Shown: positions 8,160 to 17,619, numbered from the stretch's first letter. The stretch is DNA of 64,000 nt from PALSA-894 sp963757565 (GCA_963757565.1 CAVWSB010000011.1:682001-746000); one strand, 5' to 3'. Translations and numbers: made by a program. Notes: generated by a model from the letters alone, not told the origin.

Positions 8160-10226
8160 TCACGCTTTCTTGGCCATGATGCAGCCTGTCGCGTGCACAG
8201 TCGCATTCCAGCCGGGCAGGATGATGATGGTCGTTTCGCGTTCCTCGACGATGGCCGGCCCCTTGATGGTTTGGTTCTGCGCGAGCTGGCGCCGCTGATA
8301 GACCGGCGTGTCGACATCGGTGCCGGCGAAGCGTGCCCTGCGCGTGCTTCCGGGCGATGCCGGCGCGGCCGCCAATACGGAGGACGTGTCGCGGGCTGCC
8401 GACGGGCCGGTGGCGATCAGCCGCCAACTCACGAACTCGACGTCCACGTCGGGAAGCCGCAAGTGGTAGAGTTTGTCGTAGTCGCGCTCGAATAACTCGC
8501 GCACCCAGGCAAGATCGCGCCGGTCTCGCGGATCCGCATCGAAGTAGGTGGTGACTTCGTTCTGCTGCCCGAAGTAGCGCATATCGGCCCCGAACCGCAG
8601 GCCGATCTCCGCAGGCTTGCATCCGGCGCTCGCAAGTCCGGCGCGCGCATCCTGCACCAGTTCCGAGAGCAGAGCATCGACCTGACCCCAGTCGAGTGCG
8701 GAGAGGCGGGAGAGAGCGCCGCGCCCGAGATCGAGCCGCGGCGGGGTGACGAGCGTACCAAATGCCGAGAGGACGCTTGCCAGCGGGGGAAAGATCACCA
8801 CAGGACTGTCGAGCAGTTCGGCGACGTAGCAGGCATGCACTGGCCCGGCGCCGCCGAATGCAAAAAGCGGCAATCCGCGATAGTCGATACCCCGATCGAT
8901 CGCATGCGCGCGCGCCGCGGCCGTCATTGACTCTCCGACGACGCGATAGATGCCGGACGCCGCATCCGCCATCGATGTGCCAAGCTTCGTGCCAAGTTCG
9001 GCCAGTTGCTTCCGTGCTCCGGCAAGGTCGAGCTTCATGTCTCCGCCCAGGAAATTGTCGGCGGACAGATAGCCAAGCACGAGGTCGGCGTCGGTTACGC
9101 ACGGCTGCGTACCGCCGCGCCCATAGCAAACCGGCCCCGGTGTCGAGCCGGCGCTTTGCGGGCCGACCTTCAAGAGGCCGAGATCGCTGACCGAAGCGAT
9201 GCTGCCACCGCCCGCGCCGATCTCGATCATGTCGACCGAGGGAATGAGGATCGGGAGGCCGCTGCCGGACTTGAAGCGATAGATGCGGTCGACCTCGAAA
9301 TTGCCAACCACGAGTGGCGTGCGGTCCTCGATGATACAGGCTTTCGCCGTCGTCCCGCCCATGTCGAACGACAGAAGCCGATCGAGCCCGAGGACCTCGG
9401 CAAAATAGGCCGCCGCCAGCGCGCCGGCGGCAGGGCCCGACTCGACCATGCGCACCGGAAAGCGCTTCGCGACATCGATGCCGATGACCCCTCCGTTCGA
9501 CAGCATGATCAACGGATCATGCACGAACCCGCGCTGCTTCAGGCCGTCGCGCAGGGAGTCGAGATAGGGACCGGTGATCGGCGCCGTATAGGCGTTCATC
9601 GCAACGGTCGAGGTGCGGGGATATTCGCGAATCTGCGGCGCGACGTCCGAGGAGATCGAAACGTAGACCTCGGGCGCACGCGTGCGAATGATGTCACGAA
9701 CGGCGCGTTCGTTCGCAGGATTGAGATAGGAATTAAGCAACGACACCGCGATCGATACCGCGCCCTTCTTCATAAGATCATCGACGACCGTCTCGACCTG
9801 TGCGGTATCGACGGGCTTGATCACCTCGCCGGTCGCGAGCGTGCGCTCCGCAACGCCGAACGTCAGCTCGCGGGAAATCAGCGGCTCTGGAAATTCGATT
9901 TGCGGGTCGAACATCTCGTAGCGATGCTCGTCACGGATCGACAGGATGTCGCGGAAGCCTTCGGTGACGAGCAGAGCGGTCAACGGTCCCTTGCGCTCGA
10001 TCACTGCGTTGGTGACGACCGTGGTCGCATGCACCAGCACGTCGGTCACGGACGCGGGTTTGATGTCGGCGGTGTTCAGCACGGCGTCGATCGCCGTGAA
10101 GAATCCGATATCCAGATTTTTCGGGGTCGTCAGCGTCTTGTCGACCCAGGTTCGGCCCGACCCGTCGCGCAACACCACGTCGGTAAATGTCCCGCCGATG
10201 TCGACCGCCAGTGCGTAGTGGGACAT
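8160..10226 (-). CDS. hydantoinase/oxoprolinase family protein, A subunit (first copy)
   Basis: The A subunit (688 aa) carries the ATP-binding actin-like fold. It opens with the phosphate-binding 'LAVDIGGTFTDVVLRD' and has the second phosphate loop 'LSFDMGGTTAKACII' near residue 290, together with 'VHATTVVTNAVIERKG' typical of HyuA. A strong ribosome binding site (GGAGG, 14 bases before the ATG on the minus strand) supports the start. It is transcribed away from the IclR regulator across a 162-base gap that holds inverted repeats, so IclR control is likely. Confidence 0.9.
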   Translation of the reverse strand: MSHYALAVDIGGTFTDVVLRDGSGRTWVDKTLTTPKNLDIGFFTAIDAVLNTADIKPASVTDVLVHATTVVTNAVIERKGPLTALLVTEGFRDILSIRDEHRYEMFDPQIEFPEPLISRELTFGVAERTLATGEVIKPVDTAQVETVVDDLMKKGAVSIAVSLLNSYLNPANERAVRDIIRTRAPEVYVSISSDVAPQIREYPRTSTVAMNAYTAPITGPYLDSLRDGLKQRGFVHDPLIMLSNGGVIGIDVAKRFPVRMVESGPAAGALAAAYFAEVLGLDRLLSFDMGGTTAKACIIEDRTPLVVGNFEVDRIYRFKSGSGLPILIPSVDMIEIGAGGGSIASVSDLGLLKVGPQSAGSTPGPVCYGRGGTQPCVTDADLVLGYLSADNFLGGDMKLDLAGARKQLAELGTKLGTSMADAASGIYRVVGESMTAAARAHAIDRGIDYRGLPLFAFGGAGPVHACYVAELLDSPVVIFPPLASVLSAFGTLVTPPRLDLGRGALSRLSALDWGQVDALLSELVQDARAGLASAGCKPAEIGLRFGADMRYFGQQNEVTTYFDADPRDRRDLAWVRELFERDYDKLYHLRLPDVDVEFVSWRLIATGPSAARDTSSVLAAAPASPGSTRRARFAGTDVDTPVYQRRQLAQNQTIKGPAIVEERETTIIILPGWNATVHATGCIMAKKA

Positions 10227-10301
10227 GCGGCAATTCCTCCGCCACGATGTATTTTATGACGAGACCGAGTTTCAAACTTGGTAGGGGATCGGTCGCGCAG
10301 G

Positions 10302-10324
10302 GTCAACTTGCCGAATGAGTTGAC
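10302..10324. promoter_or_regulatory. inverted repeat in hyuA-iclR divergent region (candidate operator)
   Basis: Perfect 7-9-7 inverted repeat with arms GTCAACT and AGTTGAC between the divergent hydantoinase A and IclR genes. A smaller palindrome, AGTTTCAAACT, lies at 10268-10278. Placement suits binding by the adjacent IclR-family regulator, but no experimental site is known to me. Confidence 0.45.
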
Positions 10325-10364
10325 GGCGAACGCCGGCGCTTGATAGCTTCCAATCAACAAAGAA

Positions 10365-10381
10365 GTATCGCAGAGCGATAC
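10365..10381. promoter_or_regulatory. 17-base palindrome immediately upstream of iclR-family gene (candidate autoregulatory operator)
   Basis: Perfect 7-3-7 inverted repeat (GTATCGC, AGA, GCGATAC) ending 7 bases before the regulator's ATG. IclR-family proteins usually repress their own gene from palindromes of about this size. A weak -35-like TTGATA lies at 10340-10345, which would put the -10 region over the palindrome. Confidence 0.5.
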
Positions 10382-10388
10382 AAGAGGG

Positions 10389-11252
10389 ATGGAAACGGGC
10401 CATATGGCCGAGACCTTGGAGCTCGACACGGAAGATGACCGCGCCCAGGGCACCGGCTTGGTTCAGTCGGTCGTTATGGCGGGACACGTTCTCGAGGCAC
10501 TCGCCGCGGCCGGCCAGCCGATGCGCCTGACTGCGCTCGCCAACCATCTCGGCGAGCCGAAAGCGCGCATGCACCGACATCTCACAACACTGAAGTATCT
10601 CGGCTTCGTCGAGCAGGATGCGAAGACGGAGTTCTACAAACTTGGGCTCAAACTCGCCCATGTCGGCCAGGCCGCGATGGAGCAGTTCGATCTGCGCCGG
10701 CTGGCCGAGCCCTACATGCTCAAGCTGCGCGATCTGACCGGGCAGACCACGGTCCTCAGCATCCCGGCAAGCGGCGATGCCATCGTCAGTGCGGCGTGGG
10801 AATTTCCCAATCCCGTCATGATCTCGGTCAAGCTCGGCTACCGCCTGCCGGCGCATGCATCGGCGCAAGGCCGCCTGACGCTGGCGTTCTCGCCGGCCGA
10901 ACTGCAGCATCGTGTGCTGGCGCGCAAGCTTCAGGCGCTCACGCCTCAGACTCCGACCGATCCTGTCAGGATTCGCGAACGTCTCGCGATCGTTCGCAAA
11001 CAGCTCTACGAGGTGTCGGTCAACGAAACGCTCCTCGGCATCTCGGCCGTTGGCGCCCCGGTGCTGAATTTCGAAAATGAACTCATCGGCGTCATCGCGG
11101 TCGTCGGCACAACGCAGCATGTGCACGATCCGGTCGAGCCGCAGCAACTGTTGCATCTGCGTGCATGCGCGAAGGCGATCTCGCTCAAGCTCAACTCGAC
11201 CGCCTACGAGGGTCTCGGCATTCCGAATTTGCGCGAGTTCATCTTCGACTGA
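10389..11252 (+). CDS. IclR family transcriptional regulator
   Basis: A 287-residue regulator with an N-terminal winged helix-turn-helix (about residues 20-80, 'AGHVLEALAAAGQPMRLTAL' through 'LGFVEQD') and the C-terminal IclR effector-binding domain, seen in 'SVKLGYRLPAHASAQGRLTLAF' and 'ISAVGAPVLNFENELIGVIAVVG'. AGAGGG precedes the ATG at 10389; ATG 10404 is an alternative. It is divergent from the hydantoinase pair and 39 bases upstream of a Liv-type transporter operon, so it probably controls one or both according to a small-molecule effector. Confidence 0.9.
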   Translation: METGHMAETLELDTEDDRAQGTGLVQSVVMAGHVLEALAAAGQPMRLTALANHLGEPKARMHRHLTTLKYLGFVEQDAKTEFYKLGLKLAHVGQAAMEQFDLRRLAEPYMLKLRDLTGQTTVLSIPASGDAIVSAAWEFPNPVMISVKLGYRLPAHASAQGRLTLAFSPAELQHRVLARKLQALTPQTPTDPVRIRERLAIVRKQLYEVSVNETLLGISAVGAPVLNFENELIGVIAVVGTTQHVHDPVEPQQLLHLRACAKAISLKLNSTAYEGLGIPNLREFIFD

Positions 11253-11291
11253 ATACTGCGAACCAACGAAACCAAGACGAGGGAAGTGAAC

Positions 11292-12425
11292 ATGCTCAAG
11301 GCACGATGGCACATCGCAGCAGCGGTTACGCTGCTCGCGGCCTCAGGCGCGCAGGCTCAGGACACCTACAAGATCGGCATGTCGGCGGGGCTAACCGGGT
11401 ACGCCGCGACGGTCGATCGCGCGTGGCGCGACGGCGTTGAAGTCGCGATTGCGGTGTTGAACGCGAAAGGCGGCATCGCCGGCAAGAAGGTCGAGCTCGT
11501 GGTGGAGGACAATCGCTCCGAGCCGCAGGAAGCCGTCACCGTCTATCGCAAGATGATTTCATCGGACAACGTGAATATGTTCGCGAGCGGCTGCGTCTCG
11601 GCGGGCAACTTTGCGGCGGCGCCGCTGGTCGTGCGCGCCGAAAAGCCGATGGTGCTGTGCTCGATTCTCCCGCAGCAGCCCGATCATGTGAAATGGGCCT
11701 TCACCACCATTCCGCCGCCTCGTTTCGAGGTTGAGACGCGGCTCGAATATCTACAGAAGAAGACCCAGGTGAAGAAGATCGGTGTGCTCCACGACCCGTC
11801 GCCTTACGCCAATGCCCAGAAAGCTGCGGCGGAGAAAGAGGCGAAGGACTATGGCCTCGAAGTCGTCGGCATCGAGCAGTACAAGACCGACGATGCCGAC
11901 CTGAGCCCATCGATTCAGAAGATGTACGCGGCGGGCGCGCGCGCGATCCTCAAGATCGGTCTCGGCGGCACGACGCTGACGGCGGCAAAGAACATCAAGC
12001 AACTGGGCCTCGACATGCTGATGCTGACGAGCCTCGAGGACATCGCGGTGTTCAAACCGGTGGCGGAGGTGCTGGGCGACAAGTTCTTCTTCGTCGCTTC
12101 GCCGAGCCAGGTCTACGAGGCGCTGCCTGACAATGCGCTGAAGACCGAAATCGGCAAATTCCTCACACCTTGGCGCGCGAAATATCAGGACCGCGATCCG
12201 AACTGGGCCGGCCGCGGCTGGGACGCCGTCATGGTGACGGCGGCGGCGGTGGAGAAAGCGAAGTCGACCGATGGTACGAAACTGCGCGATGCGCTGGAAA
12301 CGATCGACAACTTCCAGGGCACAACCGGCGTCTATCATTTCTCCGCGACGAACCATCAGGGGATCACGGAGAACCCGCTATTGCTCGCCAGGATCGTGAA
12401 CGGCACGGTCGAAGTCGCGAAGTGA
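11292..12425 (+). CDS. branched-chain amino acid-type ABC transporter substrate-binding protein (LivK-like)
   Basis: Periplasmic type I binding protein of 377 residues. A signal peptide (about 1-22, ending SGAQAQ) is followed by 'YKIGMSAGLTGYAATVDRAWRDG' and 'GGIAGKKVELVVEDN', the classic Leu/Ile/Val-binding opening. GAGGGAAG at 11278-11285 precedes the ATG at 11292. It heads a five-gene transporter unit and its stop overlaps the next gene's GTG start (GTGA). Such proteins also bind amides, aromatic acids and urea, so the ligand is open. Confidence 0.9.
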   Translation: MLKARWHIAAAVTLLAASGAQAQDTYKIGMSAGLTGYAATVDRAWRDGVEVAIAVLNAKGGIAGKKVELVVEDNRSEPQEAVTVYRKMISSDNVNMFASGCVSAGNFAAAPLVVRAEKPMVLCSILPQQPDHVKWAFTTIPPPRFEVETRLEYLQKKTQVKKIGVLHDPSPYANAQKAAAEKEAKDYGLEVVGIEQYKTDDADLSPSIQKMYAAGARAILKIGLGGTTLTAAKNIKQLGLDMLMLTSLEDIAVFKPVAEVLGDKFFFVASPSQVYEALPDNALKTEIGKFLTPWRAKYQDRDPNWAGRGWDAVMVTAAAVEKAKSTDGTKLRDALETIDNFQGTTGVYHFSATNHQGITENPLLLARIVNGTVEVAK

Positions 12426-13141
12426 GTGTTGCTGACGGCCGCGTTCTTGAAGTCGAGGCGCTCTCGGCCCGCTACGGACATGTCGAGGCGCTCTCGGCCA
12501 TCGATTTGTTTGTTGGTAAGGGCGAGCTTGTCGCAGTGCTTGGACCGAATGGCGCCGGCAAGTCGACCCTGATGCGGGCCGTCATGGGACTGGTCGCCAC
12601 GCAAGGCGCGGTGCGCTTCCGCGGACGTGACGTTCCTCGGCACAATCCGGTCGGTGCCGCCGCAATGGGGCTCGTGCTGGTACCGGAAGGACGAGGTATT
12701 TTCGCGCCGATGAGTGTCGCGGAAAATCTCGAACTCGGCGCGTATCTGCTCAACGACAAGGTGGAATTCGCGCGCCGCCACGACCGCGTGCTTTCTTTGT
12801 TTCCCCGATTGAAGGAGCGGCTCGGCCAGGTCGCGGGATCCCTCTCGGGCGGTGAGCAGCAGATGCTTGCGGTCGGCCGCGCGCTGATGTCAGAGCCGAA
12901 ATTGCTGTTGCTCGACGAACCCTCGCTTGGTCTGGCGCCGCGCGTCGTCGCGGAAATCCTTGAGAAGCTTGGCTTGCTCAACCGCGAAGGGTTGGCGGTC
13001 ATGCTGGTGGAGCAGAAAGCTCCGCTCGCGCTCAAGCTCGCCAATCGTGCCTACATCATGTCGGTTGGCCGCATCGCTGCGGAAATCGATCCACGCACAG
13101 TGAAGTCGCACGATGACCTGGCCCACTACTATCTGGGTTGA
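12422..13141 (+). CDS. ABC transporter ATP-binding protein, LivF type
   Basis: ATPase of 239 residues of the LivF class. Walker A is GPNGAGKST, the signature is LSGGEQQM, Walker B is LLLLDEPSLGLAP, and the 'LVPEGRGIFAPMSVAENLELGAY' segment is typical of LivF. The frame is open far upstream, but GTG 12422 overlaps the binding-protein stop and gives the normal family length; GTG 12428 is the alternative. Gene order here (K-F-M-G-H) is a shuffled but complete Liv set. Confidence 0.9.
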   Translation: MSVADGRVLEVEALSARYGHVEALSAIDLFVGKGELVAVLGPNGAGKSTLMRAVMGLVATQGAVRFRGRDVPRHNPVGAAAMGLVLVPEGRGIFAPMSVAENLELGAYLLNDKVEFARRHDRVLSLFPRLKERLGQVAGSLSGGEQQMLAVGRALMSEPKLLLLDEPSLGLAPRVVAEILEKLGLLNREGLAVMLVEQKAPLALKLANRAYIMSVGRIAAEIDPRTVKSHDDLAHYYLG

Positions 13142-14090
13142 AGCGCGGCGCGCGCCGGTCCTTGCCGCCCTTTGGGCGGCCGCCACGGCACTCGTGCTCT
13201 ATGTCCTGGCCACGGGCGGCTACCTCATCGCGGTGCTGCAATTCGCCGCGATCTACGCGGTGTTTGTCACTGGTCTGAACATCTTCATGGGATACGCAGG
13301 CCAAGTGTCGTTCGGGCATAACGCGTTCGCGGCCATCAGCGGTTACACCTCCGCGGTGCTGACCGCGACTTATCGCTGGGAACCGTTGCCGGCGGCCGGT
13401 GTCGGCATTGCCGGTGCGCTCGTCTGTGCGTTGATCGTCGGTTATCCAACGCTGCGTCTGCGCGGGCACTACCTCGCGATGGCGACACTCGCCATCGGGC
13501 TCATCGCATACGAGGTTGCGGTGCAGTGGCAGTCGGTCACGCAAGGGTACATGGGCATCTCCGGGATACCGCCGCTTGGCGTCGGGCGATTTACCATAGC
13601 GTCGGATCGCGCACTGTTGATTTGGCTCATCGGTTTTGCCGCTGTCGGGGTGCTCGCGGCGGCCGGTATCCGTCACTCGCGGCTCGGTCGCGCCTTCGTG
13701 GCGATCGCCGGGAGCGAAGATGCGGCCCGCGCGCTCGGCATCGACGTTGCGCGCTACAAACTTGGCGCATTCCTTATTTCGGCATTTTATGCGGCGGTTG
13801 CGGGCTCATTGTTCGTGCATGCGGTCGGGTTCGTGAGCCCGGAAGTCTTTGGCCTTCACATGGTCGTCCTGGCTTTCACGATGCTCTATGTGGGCGGCAT
13901 CGGAACCGTCGCGGGCGCGGCGCTCGGCGCGTTTGTGATCGGGCTGCTGCCTGAGACGGTGCGACGCTTCAGCGAGTACCAGGATTTGGCATACGGTGCG
14001 GTGCTGATCCTGATTCTGATCTATGTGCCGGGCGGCCTCGCGTCGCTCTCTTCCGTTTGGATGCGCAAGAGCGTGAAGGGAGACGCATGA
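13113..14090 (+). CDS. branched-chain amino acid-type ABC transporter permease, LivM type
   Basis: Inner-membrane permease (325 aa) with about 8-10 hydrophobic segments. The LivM hallmark 'GYAGQVSFGHNAFAAISGY' appears near residue 65 and the ATPase-docking loop 'GRAFVAIAGSEDAARALGIDV' near residue 195. It overlaps the LivF-type gene by 29 bases and its stop overlaps the LivG-type start. It pairs with the LivH-type permease at 14844 to form the channel. Confidence 0.9.
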   Translation: MTWPTTIWVEARRAPVLAALWAAATALVLYVLATGGYLIAVLQFAAIYAVFVTGLNIFMGYAGQVSFGHNAFAAISGYTSAVLTATYRWEPLPAAGVGIAGALVCALIVGYPTLRLRGHYLAMATLAIGLIAYEVAVQWQSVTQGYMGISGIPPLGVGRFTIASDRALLIWLIGFAAVGVLAAAGIRHSRLGRAFVAIAGSEDAARALGIDVARYKLGAFLISAFYAAVAGSLFVHAVGFVSPEVFGLHMVVLAFTMLYVGGIGTVAGAALGAFVIGLLPETVRRFSEYQDLAYGAVLILILIYVPGGLASLSSVWMRKSVKGDA

Positions 14091-14851
14091 TCCTGTCGCT
14101 CGAGGCGGTGACACAACGCTTCGGCGGGCTCCTCGCCCTCGATGCCGTGTCGCTTCAGGTCGAGCGCGGCGGTGTGACTGCGATCATCGGGCCGAACGGC
14201 GCCGGCAAGACGACACTGTTCAATGTCATCTCCGGCTTTCGTGCGCCGAGCGCAGGCCGCGTGGTCTTCGACGGCGGCGATATCACCGGCCTCGCTCCAG
14301 AGGTGTTGGCCCGCCGTGGTCTCGTGCGCACGTTTCAACTCGTGCAGTTATTCGAAACACTGACCGTGCTGGAAAACGTAAAGGTCGGGCGGCATCTGCA
14401 CACCCGCGGCGGCCTGTTGAGCGCACTGACTCCTGGCCCTCGCGCGATCGAAGCGTTCGTGGATGACAGCGCGCGCGATCTGTTGCGCCGTGTGGGATTG
14501 GCTGAACAGGCGGATGCCATCGCAGACGCGCTTCCCTATGGGCGAAAGCGTCTCCTTGAAATCGCCCGGGCGCTTGCAGCCGAGCCGAAGCTCCTGCTGC
14601 TCGACGAACCGGCCGCAGGCCTCAATCGCGGCGAAACCGCGCGCCTTGCCGAACTCATTCGCGATATCGCGGCGCAAGGCGTGACGGTGCTGCTGATCGA
14701 GCACGACATGAGCTTCGTCATGACCATTGCGGATCGGCTCGCGGTGCTCGATTTCGGCAAGCTGATTGCGCAGGGCACGCCCGCCGAAGTGCAGAAAAAC
14801 AAGGATGTGATCGCCGCTTATCTGGGCACGATGGAGGGCGCCGATGGCTGA
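14087..14851 (+). CDS. ABC transporter ATP-binding protein, LivG type
   Basis: ATPase of 254 residues. Walker A is GPNGAGKTT, the 'RRGLVRTFQLVQLFETLTVLENV' Q-loop region is typical of LivG, and Walker B is LLLLDEPAAGLN followed by 'LLIEHDMSFVM'. The ABC signature is degenerate: where LSGGQ-type sequence is expected it reads 'LPYGRKRLLEIARALA', which is normal for LivG. ATG 14087 follows AAGGGAG and overlaps the LivM stop by 4 bases. Confidence 0.9.
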   Translation: MILSLEAVTQRFGGLLALDAVSLQVERGGVTAIIGPNGAGKTTLFNVISGFRAPSAGRVVFDGGDITGLAPEVLARRGLVRTFQLVQLFETLTVLENVKVGRHLHTRGGLLSALTPGPRAIEAFVDDSARDLLRRVGLAEQADAIADALPYGRKRLLEIARALAAEPKLLLLDEPAAGLNRGETARLAELIRDIAAQGVTVLLIEHDMSFVMTIADRLAVLDFGKLIAQGTPAEVQKNKDVIAAYLGTMEGADG

Positions 14852-15716
14852 GTTGATCGCCCAATCGGTCGCGAGCGGCATCGCGATTGGTTGCGTCTAT
14901 GGCCTGATCGGAATCGGATTCTGCGTCATCTATAATGCCAGCGGCATCGTGAACTTCGCGCAGGGTGCCTTCGTGATGCTGGGCGGCATGGTCACGTATG
15001 TGGGGCTGTCGCGATATAGCCTGCCGCTTCCGGTCGCGGCGGCAATATCGATCGCCGTGGTTTCGGCGGTCGGCGTCGCGTTGGAGCGACTTGTCGTGCG
15101 GCCGCTGTGGAACCGTAATTCGACAATGTTCGTGATGATCCTCGCAACGCTTGCGGCGCAGATCGTCATCGAACGGTTGACGCAGCTCGCAGTCGGCGAT
15201 CAGCCGCGCACCCTTCCGATGTTCACCGACGTTCCGCCGCTGCGCATCGCCGGCGTTGCGCTGAGCTATCAGTTTTTCTGGATCGTCGGTTGTTCGGGGC
15301 TGGTGATCGCCGGCCTTGGCCGATTCTTCGCCTCGACCAAGACTGGAAAGGCCATGCGCGCCTGCGCGATCAATGCGGAGGCGGCGGCGCTTCAGGGCAT
15401 TCCCGTGTCGCGCATGCTGGCGCTGTCGTTCGCGCTCAGCGCAGCGCTGGGCGCGCTCGCGGGTGTTCTGGTGACACCGACGCAATATACGGCCTTCAAT
15501 GTCGGCGTGCCGTTTGCGATCAGCGGTTTCATCGCGGCGATCGTTGGCGGCTTCGGGCGTCCCCTCGGCGCGCTGGTCGGCGGCATCCTGCTTGGACTTG
15601 GGCAATCGCTCGCGGTGGTGCTGCTCGGCGCGGCGTTCAAGAATGTCGCCGCGCTGTCGATCCTGCTACTCTTTCTCTTCGTTCGTCCCAACGGCGTGCT
15701 GGGCGCCGCGAAATAA
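14844..15716 (+). CDS. branched-chain amino acid-type ABC transporter permease, LivH type
   Basis: Inner-membrane permease of 290 residues. The N-terminal 'YGLIGIGFCVIYNASGIVNFAQGAFVMLGGM' is the LivH signature, and the EAA-like loop appears at 'GKAMRACAINAEAAALQGI'. It overlaps the LivG-type gene by 8 bases and completes this Liv-type importer. A cupin gene follows after 13 bases and may be in the same transcript. Confidence 0.9.
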   Translation: MAELIAQSVASGIAIGCVYGLIGIGFCVIYNASGIVNFAQGAFVMLGGMVTYVGLSRYSLPLPVAAAISIAVVSAVGVALERLVVRPLWNRNSTMFVMILATLAAQIVIERLTQLAVGDQPRTLPMFTDVPPLRIAGVALSYQFFWIVGCSGLVIAGLGRFFASTKTGKAMRACAINAEAAALQGIPVSRMLALSFALSAALGALAGVLVTPTQYTAFNVGVPFAISGFIAAIVGGFGRPLGALVGGILLGLGQSLAVVLLGAAFKNVAALSILLLFLFVRPNGVLGAAK

Positions 15717-15729
15717 ATGGAGTGCATGT

Positions 15730-16065
15730 ATGGACGTCCACAAGATCGACTGGAGCGGTATCCCGTGGAAGGAGATCCGGCCGGGCGTCCAGCAGAAGGC
15801 CTTTTCCGGCACCGCTGCCACGGTCGCGTTGCATCGGCTGATGCCTGGGCACGAACCGCGCCCGCACAGCCACCCGCATGAGCAGATCGCTTACATCATC
15901 GAGGGACGGATGATGTTTTATATCGGAGACGACAAGCACGAAGTTGGCCCCGGAGGACTCGTTGTCATCCCCGGCGGCGTGAGGCACTGGGGCGAGGTCA
16001 TCGGCGACGAGCCTGTGCTGAATCTCGATGTGTTCACGCCGAAGCGGCCGGAGTATGCGCCCTGA
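15730..16065 (+). CDS. cupin domain-containing protein
   Basis: A 111-residue single-domain cupin. The first cupin motif is visible as 'HEPRPHSHPHEQIAYIIEG', with the metal-ligand pattern HxH-x3-E, and the second as 'PGGVRHWGEVIG' with its histidine. Small cupins of this kind act as dioxygenases, isomerases or ligand sensors. Its place at the end of the Liv-type operon suggests a step in metabolism of the imported compound. The frame is open upstream to 15499 inside livH, but ATG 15730 gives the domain exactly. Confidence 0.82.
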   Translation: MDVHKIDWSGIPWKEIRPGVQQKAFSGTAATVALHRLMPGHEPRPHSHPHEQIAYIIEGRMMFYIGDDKHEVGPGGLVVIPGGVRHWGEVIGDEPVLNLDVFTPKRPEYAP

Positions 16066-16131
16066 ATTTGCACCTGCATCACTACTGCAGAGCCCGAGTG
16101 GCTCGCCCGAACTGATCTGGGCGTCAGGCGC

Positions 16132-17619
16132 TCATTGAGAAGGCGTCCTGGGCAGCACGAAGATCTGACCGGGAAAGATCAGATCAGGATCACGGATTTG
16201 ATCGCGGTTGGCGTCGACGATCCTCGGATACTGGATTCCCTCGCCGTAGGTCGAGCGGCTGATGTTCCAGAGATTGTCGCCGGAGCGAACCGAAGCCGTA
16301 TCGATTTTCGGCACCACCACGACTTTTGCGTCGGTTGGCGCGGAAGGGACCGGCTGTGCGCCTGCCACCTGTGACGACTGCTGAGGCCCGGTTGCGGTCT
16401 GATCCGGCGCCGGTGCCGGCTTGTTCGGTGATGGCGCTGGCGGGGGCTCTGGCGAAGGCGCCGCAAGCTGCGGGGCCGCCGCTGGCGGTGTGGCCTGCGG
16501 TGCGGGCGCAGAGGCCGCTGGTGCTGCGGGTAACGGTACCGGCGGGGGCGGGGGCGTGATCGGTCGCGCATTATTCGTTGCCGTCGCAGTGGCATTGCTT
16601 TCCGTCAGCTTGGGCGTGGCGAGGGTCGAGGTACCCTGCGTTGGTTCGGGTCGGGGCGCAGCGGCAACGCCGGCGGATGCAGGCGCATCGGCGCGCGGGG
16701 GTAGTTGTTGCGGAAGCGACGCAACGGCATTCGCCGCCGGTACCCGGAACGATTGCTCCGCATGTGCGCGCACGGCGCCAGTCCCCTCGACCTGATCCAG
16801 GCGAACGCGGTAGTCGCCCGGCACGACGCCGCTTTCGATCGAGAATGCGACCTCGCCCGATGCGGAAGCGGTGGCGGAAGCGATGTAAGTGCCGTTGAGA
16901 TAAAGCTTCACGACGGCGCCGGGTGCGCTCTGTCCGGCGACATAGAGCTTGCCGCTCCCGCGCAACTCGACGGTGGTAATCCGGGCCTCGGCGTTTCCTG
17001 GGTTCCGAACCCCGGTGGCCGGCGTTTCGGCGGCGGGGCTCTTTGGGGCAGCGGGCGCGGCTGCCGTCTTGGCCGCCTTGTCGGCGTGCACCGACACCGC
17101 GACCGATCCTTTCGACGTCGACACTGCGCCGTTTGGCCCGGTCGCCCGGAGCGTGAGGCTGTAGTCGCCCGGCGGCAGCGGATCGGGAACGATGACGAAC
17201 GCGCCGGATCGATCCGCCACGGCCTTGTCGTGGACGACGCCATCGCGCAACAACTCGACCGATGCGCCGGGCTCGGCGCGGCCCGCAATCACGGCCTCAC
17301 CATTCGGACTGATGCGCGCCGCGTCGAAGACGGGTCCTGAGGGCTCGGCCGGCTTGCCGGGCGGGGGCGCGAGCGTCTTGGTCAAGGCCTCCACTGCCGA
17401 TGTTGCTTCCTCGACCGCGCGATTCGCGGTGACATTGGCGGGGGGCTTTGCGGGATCGGCCGCGGGCTTCGTCTCAGTCGCAACCGGCGGCGGCGCCGGC
17501 TGCATCCGCGGCGCAAGCACCATCAGCCAGGCGGCGACGGCTGCCACCACGACGGCGGCCGATACGAGCCCTAATGTGGCGACGCGGGTCGCAATTGTCT
17601 TCACGGGGACGCGCTCCAT
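16132..17619 (-). CDS. LysM peptidoglycan-binding domain protein, membrane-anchored
   Basis: A protein of about 495 residues with one N-terminal transmembrane segment ('VATLGLVSAAVVVAAVAAWL'), two Big-like/Ig-like repeats that resemble each other ('SGPVFDAARISPNGEAVIAG' and 'VELRGSGKLYVAGQSAPGAV'), a long Pro/Ala-rich linker, and a single C-terminal LysM domain ('VRSGDNLWNISRSTYGEG' to 'LIFPGQIFVLP'). The architecture suits a periplasmic protein tethered to the inner membrane that reaches the cell wall. ATG 17619 is preferred to 17670 because it places the helix right after a short basic tail. Confidence 0.85.
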   Translation of the reverse strand: MERVPVKTIATRVATLGLVSAAVVVAAVAAWLMVLAPRMQPAPPPVATETKPAADPAKPPANVTANRAVEEATSAVEALTKTLAPPPGKPAEPSGPVFDAARISPNGEAVIAGRAEPGASVELLRDGVVHDKAVADRSGAFVIVPDPLPPGDYSLTLRATGPNGAVSTSKGSVAVSVHADKAAKTAAAPAAPKSPAAETPATGVRNPGNAEARITTVELRGSGKLYVAGQSAPGAVVKLYLNGTYIASATASASGEVAFSIESGVVPGDYRVRLDQVEGTGAVRAHAEQSFRVPAANAVASLPQQLPPRADAPASAGVAAAPRPEPTQGTSTLATPKLTESNATATATNNARPITPPPPPVPLPAAPAASAPAPQATPPAAAPQLAAPSPEPPPAPSPNKPAPAPDQTATGPQQSSQVAGAQPVPSAPTDAKVVVVPKIDTASVRSGDNLWNISRSTYGEGIQYPRIVDANRDQIRDPDLIFPGQIFVLPRTPSQ

